In this document: piece by piece, positions 54,501 through 59,565 of the stretch
Numbering within the stretch: position 1 is the stretch's first letter
Layout: the number at the start of each line of letters is the position of its first letter
Assembly: GCF_000190575.1 (NCBI RefSeq)
Contig: NC_015164.1
Coordinates: forward strand, 2,551,001-2,615,000
Length of the DNA: 64,000 nt
Source: Phocaeicola salanitronis DSM 18170
GTDB taxonomy: Bacteria; Bacteroidota; Bacteroidia; Bacteroidales; Bacteroidaceae
Reading direction: 5' to 3'
Translations under genes and position numbers: made by a program
Notes under the pieces: generated by a model
Databases searched by the model: none
What the model was told of the DNA's origin: nothing
The model's input: only the letters and a program-made list of their open reading frames with translations

Positions 54501-54719
54501 CACTTCTATTTCATATAATGGGATGGAAATCTCAGGAACGCCTGTATAATAAGATACCGGATAATCGGCATATGCAATCAGAGAACTGACGGTAGGAGAA
54601 GCCGGTACATACGTAGGCAACTCACTTTGACCGTTTACTGGAGACACAACAGTCAGCATCGCCGCAAATAACGATGCCCAACCGGCACGTTTCTTATTTT
54701 TATTCTTATCTTTCATCAT
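51507..54719 (-). CDS. Rhs partner protein (YD repeats, Sec-exported)
   Basis: The product has 1070 residues from ATG 54719 (a second ATG is next to it). A Lys-rich N-terminus (MMKDKNKNKKRAGWASLFAA) leads into a signal peptide ending near SPVNGQ. The early segment PVSYYTGVPEISIPLYEIEV, then SLNYHASGIRV and VGLGWSLNVGGVISR, is typical of the N-terminal shell part of Bacteroidota Rhs/SpvB-like proteins. Scattered YD-like repeats follow, and the end is VTGYTYDTGGRLSEVFIKNG, then QLVECYDYHYN. It has no associated-core motif and no toxin tip. It probably forms the other part of a two-protein shell with the next gene. It lies 68 bases downstream of the 31-aa gene, under the same promoter. Confidence 0.8.
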   Translation of the reverse strand: MMKDKNKNKKRAGWASLFAAMLTVVSPVNGQSELPTYVPASPTVSSLIAYADYPVSYYTGVPEISIPLYEIEVDGYKFPISLNYHASGIRVAQEASWVGLGWSLNVGGVISRTLKCYDDFNEYTYPGISVKSGYYTGPEVSNPELSSLYATTMEGSAVKKVLVVDSEPDVFSFTYPGASGKFLLDKSRGAVLLDWDPNVKIEVLADGSKKYFKLTAPDGCQYVFQDYEVTSSYHRNGSLNRNSGGKYDESNLNLYESPVRFTSSWYLSQIITPTNRTIRFTYAKESYQSPAQEQCKAYETLDSSGATGCGPGASVQFTCDKTVVESLRLSGISWDGGSISFTCGSREDVRGSGTAGAPQKLNSLKVSDSSGNRIKEYSFGYGYFNSSYTGDYPHVFKRLKLNSLTDVTVPDYGYDFSYLEDKTMPAKNSRNTDYWGYWNGKVYGDTYYSAANYGGRVYSGVSKDAVSEFADTYMLGKITGPTGNETDFTYESNTYTSGSSTGTTVTQETRNLMAYKYVNDDFYEDYPRTDTETITLGKSTNVRITGWADCMTSQGDTSIRYDDADNYPVFRLTNSKGEVLLAYGMPGELQSGGGSYDYPVKTLYLTAGTYKLELIAQAADVLYGFTAQYESTVTQTGSVKEGGGLRIKQIRTDARTRTFSYPTGKLLIEPSLYYLKDYVCLDGTSSTSRTSYLVQLSESCIPLSTLKHGYMVGYDNVTETVGSYGKTLYRYFNSQESSLGDYPFMPTSVNYMNGLPSSVETYNGSGSLDKEVTYSYGNQSSQAVYGFMFDSGASAVHPYSYTVKQYYKTGEVIKDYRNGASVYTDSRFEYNGDKQLAEEETLVSSSSTSADSYGKKYVYAGDKSDAVSRKMQNLHLIGVPLETLLLKDGKVTEGARLEYTDTLGVVVPKALYTLEATAPLTSSSYQSSFKPHTWLGNLTDNGKPMSAVSRGQETVYLWSYNGQHLVAEIRNASYAEVKSKLGESFIKSLCTKNAPSSSDWTKVDGLRSSLPDAEVTTYVYSPLVGVTQVTDPKGFVTGYTYDTGGRLSEVFIKNGSTKQLVECYDYHYNR

Positions 54720-54787
54720 AAATCTATGTTGTTTCGTTCATTTATGCGGAAGTGCGCTTTCACACTCCCGCTTTTTAATATCACTAA

Positions 54788-54883
54788 CTAGTTCATCGCA
54801 TTCGCGCCCAAAGCGCCGGCTATGGCAGATGCCACGGCAATGATTACCTTCAACACCAAATCCCAAACTCCTTTTTTCGTCAT
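54788..54883 (-). CDS. 31-residue 'smalltalk'-like small protein
   Basis: An ATG at 54883 opens 31 codons to TAG at 54788: MTKKGVWDLVLKVIIAV followed by ASAIAGALGANAMN. It has a charged N-terminus, then one hydrophobic segment (~residues 9-28). This fits the small Bacteroidales proteins annotated as smalltalk, as I remember them. A strong Shine-Dalgarno GGAGG precedes it, which is rare in this window and supports translation. It is the first gene of the Rhs transcription unit. Its function is unknown; a holin-like, signalling or leader role is possible. Confidence 0.7.
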   Translation of the reverse strand: MTKKGVWDLVLKVIIAVASAIAGALGANAMN

Positions 54884-54890
54884 ACGCTAT

Positions 54891-54899
54891 TCCTCCTTT
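54891..54899 (-). promoter_or_regulatory. Unusually strong Shine-Dalgarno of the small protein
   Basis: AAAGGAGGA on the minus strand ends 7 bases before the ATG at 54883. Genes around it have no such site, as usual in Bacteroidota, so it marks the small frame as real. Confidence 0.75.
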
Positions 54900-54973
54900 A
54901 ATTAAATTGTTAGTAAAATTCGTTATTATTCCGTACGCGTACTTGCAAGAGTTAATATTTATTCGTTTCTTTG

Positions 54974-55073
54974 CACTAACTAACTCTTACACGATGCAAA
55001 TATACTAACTATTATTGATAAAACAAGAGCTTTCGATTAAAATAGTTAGTATTTAGCAGAAGTTAACTAACTA
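54974..55073. promoter_or_regulatory. Promoter of the Rhs unit bracketed by repressor-type operators
   Basis: On the minus strand TATATTTG (55004-54997) is a perfect -7 box, with TTGT (55026-55023) 18 bases upstream. An 11-bp inverted repeat, TACTAACTATT (55003-55013) and AATAGTTAGTA (55041-55051), covers the -7 edge and the region upstream of -33. Further ACTAAC/GTTAGT half-sites lie at 54975-54984 and 55062-55072. This is the layout of an operator cluster for the divergent HTH-S24 repressor. Confidence 0.65.
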
Positions 55074-55102
55074 CACACAAACTTACATTAGTATATAAGC
55101 GT

Positions 55103-55864
55103 ATGGAAGGATGGGAAAGAATCAAATTCATTATGGAAAAGGAAGGGTATAATAAGAACTCGTTCAGCTACGCCATCGGGATGAGCAACAACGTGACGAT
55201 AACCCGGCTGATTAACGAAAAGCGGAAACCCTCGCCAAACACCTGCGCCAAAATAGCGCAACGGTTCCCTCAGTACAATCCGGAATGGATACTGAACGGA
55301 ACAGGAAACATGTACCGGACAGAAACAGGAACGCATATAGAAGATCCAAATACAGCAACAGAAAAAGCTGTACATCAACTAATCGCAAGAAATGAAGGCA
55401 GACAAATAGAAAACGCATTATTCATGAATGTGCCGCTCATACACGTCCGGGCACAATGCGGATACCTGAACGGATACGGCGATAAAGAATACATCGAATC
55501 CTTGCCCACGCTTCCCGTAATTGTAGACAAGACTTATCACGGCAATTATCGTCTGTTCGAAGCAGAAGGAGACAGCATGGATGACGGAAGCCGGCACTCT
55601 ATCTGCGACGGGGATATCGTGTTGGGACGGGAGGTACAACGCCCGCTGTGGCAATACAAACTCCACATCAACGACTGGTATTTCATCATTGTACACCGCA
55701 CGGAAGGTATTTCCATCAAGAAAATCATCGACCACGATGTGGAGCACGGCATAATTACCTGCCATTCGCTGAACAATATGTTCCAAGATTATAAAGTACC
55801 TCTGGACGAGGTGGCAGAACTGTTCAATCTGATTAAAATCGTAGACCGGAGCGCAAGACTATAA
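55103..55864 (+). CDS. HTH-S24 (LexA/CI-like) autoproteolytic repressor
   Basis: This 253-residue cytosolic protein has an N-terminal XRE-type helix-turn-helix (~residues 1-65: FSYAIGMSNNVTITRLINEK, then CAKIAQRFPQYNPEWILNGTG). The C-terminal S24 peptidase domain carries the cleavage-site-like AQCGYLNG near residue 118, the catalytic Ser in EAEGDSMDDG and a Lys in GISIKKIID. Such proteins repress phage or SOS-type genes until RecA-ssDNA triggers self-cleavage. It is divergent from the Rhs unit, whose promoter is bracketed by inverted repeats, so it is the likely regulator. No prophage genes accompany it. The product may instead respond to another signal. Confidence 0.88.
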   Translation: MEGWERIKFIMEKEGYNKNSFSYAIGMSNNVTITRLINEKRKPSPNTCAKIAQRFPQYNPEWILNGTGNMYRTETGTHIEDPNTATEKAVHQLIARNEGRQIENALFMNVPLIHVRAQCGYLNGYGDKEYIESLPTLPVIVDKTYHGNYRLFEAEGDSMDDGSRHSICDGDIVLGREVQRPLWQYKLHINDWYFIIVHRTEGISIKKIIDHDVEHGIITCHSLNNMFQDYKVPLDEVAELFNLIKIVDRSARL

Positions 55865-55912
55865 GCCTGCTTTAAAAAAGGAGACAACATTCTCATCCGG
55901 TTTAGATATACT

Positions 55913-55970
55913 AAAACTACAGTTTCAGTGCATTGAAACCATAGTTTCAGCCTACCAAAACTATAGTTTC
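55913..55970. repeat. Triple-palindrome cluster E (3 x 14 bp, 22-bp period)
   Basis: AAAACTACAGTTTC (55913-55926), GAAACCATAGTTTC (55935-55948) and AAAACTATAGTTTC (55957-55970) are centred 22 bases apart with 8-base spacers. They are degenerate versions of GAAACTATAGTTTC. A possible decayed fourth unit lies near 55986. The cluster follows the repressor gene, between convergent genes. Confidence 0.85.
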
Positions 55971-56004
55971 AGCATATCTAAACATACATGAAACTACATC
56001 TTGC

Positions 56005-56204
56005 CTTAGAAGCTGTTTTGAATTTATCGTGCGATGATTTGGGATGAGTTTTTGAGGCATTTTCGCTTTTGTGATGAGGAAGATAGCGGGCTATCTGACG
56101 AAGAACAGGAGCGGAAAGGACCAAAAAATCGCCCAAAGCACACACGAAAACGGATACATCAAGCCAAGAAAAACTTTTTGGAGAAATTCAAAACAGCTTC
56201 TTAA
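56005..56204. mobile_element. ~195-bp MITE with IS5-like ends, copy 2
   Basis: GAAGCTGTTTTGAATTT at the left (from 56009) and AAATTCAAAACAGCTTC at the right (to 56200) are perfect terminal inverted repeats. Both are flanked by TTA, a TNA-type duplication as made by some IS5-family elements. Inside is a ~75-base imperfect hairpin around GATAGCGGGCTATC. No transposase is encoded. The partial copy at 11879 shares one end and the hairpin. Confidence 0.72.
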
Positions 56205-56244
56205 ACAAGCTGATAACCTGATTATTGAACCGAACTGTCTTAAA

Positions 56245-56280
56245 GCATCGGATGACCTGCATTGCCTGGCCATCCGATGC
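56245..56280 (-). terminator. nhaA terminator
   Basis: GCATCGGATG (56245-56254) pairs perfectly with CATCCGATGC (56271-56280), 10 bases after the nhaA stop on the minus strand. Confidence 0.75.
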
Positions 56281-56289
56281 CTTATCCGT

Positions 56290-57645
56290 TTATGAATCTG
56301 CCCGCGAAAGCACGCTTTTCTTCGAAGGCAATACAACGTGCAAGACGATATAGCCCAAGATACCGGCTAAGACCGTTCCGGCAAGCACGCCCAATTTGGC
56401 TTGATTCAAGAGGATTTCATCTGACGCTCCAAACGAAAGGTTAGCGATAAAAAGCGAGACGGTAAAGCCGATACCGCCCAAAAGAGAGACTCCGGCAACG
56501 TTTTTCCAATCCATCCCCTGCGGAAGCGAAGTGACCCGCATGCGGACCGCCAGCCACGTAAAGAGGTAAATCCCCACAAACTTGCCCAGCACCAAGCCCA
56601 GCACCACGGCATACGTCACCATGCCGGCTATCTCTCCGCCCCCGCCCGAAAGCGTAATGCCCGCATTGGCAAAGGCGAAAAGCGGCATAATCAAGTAGTT
56701 CACCATTCCGTGCATACGGTCTTCCATAAACTGGAGAGGCGAAATCACCTTATCGGAAGCCGACTCGATGCTCTTCAACACATCTATCTGATTCGGAGTC
56801 AGAAGAATGCTGCTCTTGTCGAAATGCGGGAATTCGGTAATGTTCTCACGGATGCGCGTGATGTATTTCTTCACGTTCAGGCACGGGATGGAAGGAATCG
56901 TGAACGCCACCAGTACACCTGCAATCGTAGCATGCACGCCCGACTGAAGGAAAAGATACCACACCACGATGCCCGACACACAATAGAACGTGCGCGACAT
57001 AACCTGCATCCGGTTGGCTATCAGCAGGATGGCAAGAATCACGAATGCAGCCAGCAGATAGCCGCCAGCCAAATGAGACGTATAGCAAAAGGCGATAACC
57101 AGAATGCCTCCGATGTCATCGACCACGGCAAAGGCGGTCAGGAAAATCTTCAGGCTCAGGGGTACACGCTTACCGAACAGGCTCAACACGCCCAGGGAAA
57201 ATGCGATATCAGTCGCCATGGGTATCGCCAGGCCTCCTTCGGCAGGCGTTCCGGCGGTCATCGCAAAGTAAATCGCCACGGGAACAATCATCCCTCCCAC
57301 CGCTGCGATGATGGGAAGCAACGCCTGGCGCAGGCTGGAAAGTTCGCCTACCAGCACTTCACGCTTGATTTCCAGTCCCACGGAAAAGAAGAATACCGCC
57401 ATCAAGGCATCGTTGATGAACGCCATCAGCGTCAGAGGCTCGCCGTGATGGCTGAACAGATTGAATCCGCCTACCTGCAACGATACAGGATGGCTCCAAA
57501 AAGCGTGATAGGCTTCAGCCCAAGGCGAGTTAGCTATAGCCATTGCCAGCACAGCCACAATCATCAGCACCATACCTCCATTGACACGGTGCTTTAAGAA
57601 ACTCCGGAACGAGTAATCGAAGGTTTTCAAAATCGGATTGCCCAT
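56290..57645 (-). CDS. nhaA: Na+/H+ antiporter NhaA
   Basis: The product has 451 residues from ATG 57645 (MGNPILKTFDYSFRSFLKH); the frame opens further upstream without a better start. It has about 12 membrane segments. MATDIAFSLGVLSLFGKRVP and FLTAFAVVDDIGGILVIAF contain the conserved acidic residues (the DD pair binds Na+/H+ in E. coli NhaA). FSVGLEIKREVLVGEL is also diagnostic. The protein exports Na+ in exchange for H+ at alkaline pH. It is a few tens of residues longer than E. coli NhaA, mostly from a hydrophilic loop around ITRIRENITEFPHF. It is divergent from the RNA methyltransferase gene, with an inverted repeat between them. Confidence 0.95.
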   Translation of the reverse strand: MGNPILKTFDYSFRSFLKHRVNGGMVLMIVAVLAMAIANSPWAEAYHAFWSHPVSLQVGGFNLFSHHGEPLTLMAFINDALMAVFFFSVGLEIKREVLVGELSSLRQALLPIIAAVGGMIVPVAIYFAMTAGTPAEGGLAIPMATDIAFSLGVLSLFGKRVPLSLKIFLTAFAVVDDIGGILVIAFCYTSHLAGGYLLAAFVILAILLIANRMQVMSRTFYCVSGIVVWYLFLQSGVHATIAGVLVAFTIPSIPCLNVKKYITRIRENITEFPHFDKSSILLTPNQIDVLKSIESASDKVISPLQFMEDRMHGMVNYLIMPLFAFANAGITLSGGGGEIAGMVTYAVVLGLVLGKFVGIYLFTWLAVRMRVTSLPQGMDWKNVAGVSLLGGIGFTVSLFIANLSFGASDEILLNQAKLGVLAGTVLAGILGYIVLHVVLPSKKSVLSRADS

Positions 57646-57672
57646 AGTTCTATCTGTTTTTAATGTAAAAAT

Positions 57673-57757
57673 AAAGAAACACAGATTCACGCGGATTCAC
57701 GCAGATATTCTTTCTCTTTATTAATTCGCGGAAATCTGCGTGAATCTGCGTTTCTTA
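57673..57757. repeat. ACGCAGATT inverted repeat, copy 3
   Basis: AAGAAACACAGATTCACGCG, GATTCACGCAGAT on the left mirrors AAATCTGCGTGAATCTGCG, TTTCTT on the right with a ~25-base loop. It lies between the divergent nhaA and methyltransferase genes. It is related to the copies at 20955 and 25204. Confidence 0.75.
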
Positions 57758-57860
57758 TTATCACCACCTATACAGAACAAATATACGCTTTTTTTGTTCA
57801 TTTGCAAACAAAGATTCGTGCAAACATCGGACGAAAGGAATAAGAAACACGCGCAAACGC

Positions 57861-57891
57861 TTGATTGACTGAATGGAAATTGCTAATTTTG
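57861..57891 (+). promoter_or_regulatory. Promoter of the RNA methyltransferase gene
   Basis: TTG (57861-57863), a 20-base spacer and TAATTTTG (57884-57891) form a good -33/-7 pair. The leader is about 28 bases. Confidence 0.65.
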
Positions 57892-57925
57892 CACAATTAT
57901 TTTAAATTACGTAATTACATCAAGA

Positions 57926-59482
57926 ATGAACCAAGAATTTGAGCTGATCGCCAAGACTTTCCAAGGGCTGGAAGAAGTATTGGCACAAGAACTCACCGAA
58001 CTGGGAGCCGCGAACGTCGAAATCGGACGGCGCATGGTATCGTTTACCGGAGACAAAGCCATGATGTACCGCGCCAATTTCTGCCTGCGCACCGCTATCC
58101 GTGTATTGAAACCTATCAAACATTTTCAGGCAACCAACCCCGATGAAGTATATGATGCCGTAAAAAGCATCGAATGGGAAAACTACCTGGACAATATGAG
58201 CAGCTTTGCCGTAGATGCCGTGGTATTCTCGGAAGTATTCCGCCATTCGAAGTTTGTGGCTTACAAAGTAAAGGATGCCATTGTAGACTATTTCCGTGAC
58301 AAGACCGGAAACCGCCCCTCGGTACGCATCAACAACCCCGACCTGACACTGAACATCCACATCGCCGAAGACCAATGCACACTTTCGCTTGACAGCTCGG
58401 GCGAGTCGCTTCACCGCCGCGGATACCGTCAGGAGCAAGTGGAAGCGCCGTTGAATGAAGTGCTTGCCGCAGGCATGATTCTGATGACAGGCTGGCGCGG
58501 GGAATGCGACCTGATAGACCCGATGTGCGGTTCGGGCACCATCCCTATCGAAGCGGCACTGATTGCCAGAAACATCGCTCCGGGCGTGTTCCGCAAAGAA
58601 TTCGGATTCGAAAAATGGAAAGATTTCGACCAGGAACTTTTCGACTCGATTTATAACGACGATTCGCAAGAACGCGAATTTACCCATAAAATATATGGAT
58701 ACGACAATAGCCTAAAAGCCAATACCATAGCCACAAATAACGTAAAGGCGGCAGGAGTGACAAAGGACATCGTATTGAAGGTGCAGCCTTTCCAGCAATT
58801 CGAGCAGCCTGCGGAAAAGAGCATCATCATCATGAACCCTCCGTACGGCGAACGAATCTCATCGGACGACTTGTTGGGGCTGTATCAAATGATAGGCGAA
58901 CGGCTGAAACACGCATTCGTAGGTAATGACGCTTGGATATTGAGCTACCGGGACGAATGTTTCGACCAAATCGGGCTGAAGGCATCGGTCAAGATTCCGC
59001 TCTTCAACGGCGCGCTGGAATGCCAGTTCCGCAAATATCAGCTCTTCGACGGGAAATACAAAGAATTCCTTACCGAAAATCCGGATGTAGAGTTTAAGCC
59101 GAAACGGGAAGAAAGACCTGCCCGCTCGCGCCACCATGGAGAAAGAGTGGAATACGGACGGAAAGAAGGCAGAGACCGGTTCCGTAGCGAACGCCGCCGG
59201 GAAAACGACCGTCCTGCATTCCGCACCCGTGACGATTTCCGCCAGGAAGAGAATAAGACGGAATCCCGCCCCCGCCGCGCCGGTGAAGGCAAAGAATTCA
59301 CCCGTGAACGCAAGCGGGATTTTAACCGTGACGAACCCAAACGCTTTCCGCGCAAAGAAGAAGGTTTTGACCGCGAAAAGCCTCGCCGTTCCTCACGGAA
59401 TGAAGAAAGTGACAAACGCGCACAAAACTCGATAGGCATGCGTTATATTCATCGGCGCAGAAAGCCGGAAGAAGAAAATTAA
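57926..59482 (+). CDS. THUMP-domain class I RNA methyltransferase (RlmL-like) with a basic tail
   Basis: The product has 518 residues. The N-terminal THUMP region (~residues 1-165: FELIAKTFQGLEEVLAQELT...) binds RNA. The Rossmann MTase domain has LIDPMCGSGTIPIEAALIAR as the SAM motif and IIMNPPYGERI as the NPPY catalytic motif. This is the pattern of 23S rRNA G2445 m2G methyltransferases (RlmL N-terminal half, YcbY family). After ~residue 395 there is a ~120-residue Arg/Glu-rich disordered tail (KREERPARSRHHGERVEYG..., ERRRENDRPAFRTR...), which probably binds RNA. Length without the tail fits the family. A monocistronic promoter is visible. The exact target nucleotide is inferred. Confidence 0.87.
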   Translation: MNQEFELIAKTFQGLEEVLAQELTELGAANVEIGRRMVSFTGDKAMMYRANFCLRTAIRVLKPIKHFQATNPDEVYDAVKSIEWENYLDNMSSFAVDAVVFSEVFRHSKFVAYKVKDAIVDYFRDKTGNRPSVRINNPDLTLNIHIAEDQCTLSLDSSGESLHRRGYRQEQVEAPLNEVLAAGMILMTGWRGECDLIDPMCGSGTIPIEAALIARNIAPGVFRKEFGFEKWKDFDQELFDSIYNDDSQEREFTHKIYGYDNSLKANTIATNNVKAAGVTKDIVLKVQPFQQFEQPAEKSIIIMNPPYGERISSDDLLGLYQMIGERLKHAFVGNDAWILSYRDECFDQIGLKASVKIPLFNGALECQFRKYQLFDGKYKEFLTENPDVEFKPKREERPARSRHHGERVEYGRKEGRDRFRSERRRENDRPAFRTRDDFRQEENKTESRPRRAGEGKEFTRERKRDFNRDEPKRFPRKEEGFDREKPRRSSRNEESDKRAQNSIGMRYIHRRRKPEEEN

Positions 59483-59565
59483 GTTTGTAAGTTCTCGGGC
59501 TTAAAGTTTCAAAAAACCTAAAACTTACAAACGAAAGGACTCAAAAAGCTAAAATCCCAAGCTAT

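Noticed and set aside
44197..54719. Type VI secretion Rhs effector
   Set aside because: No PAAR, VgrG, Hcp or EagR-like gene is present, and the two Rhs proteins carry Sec signal peptides.
55103..56289. Prophage at the S24 repressor
   Set aside because: No integrase, capsid, terminase or lysis genes occur on either side; the divergent genes are Rhs and the following region is repeats and nhaA.
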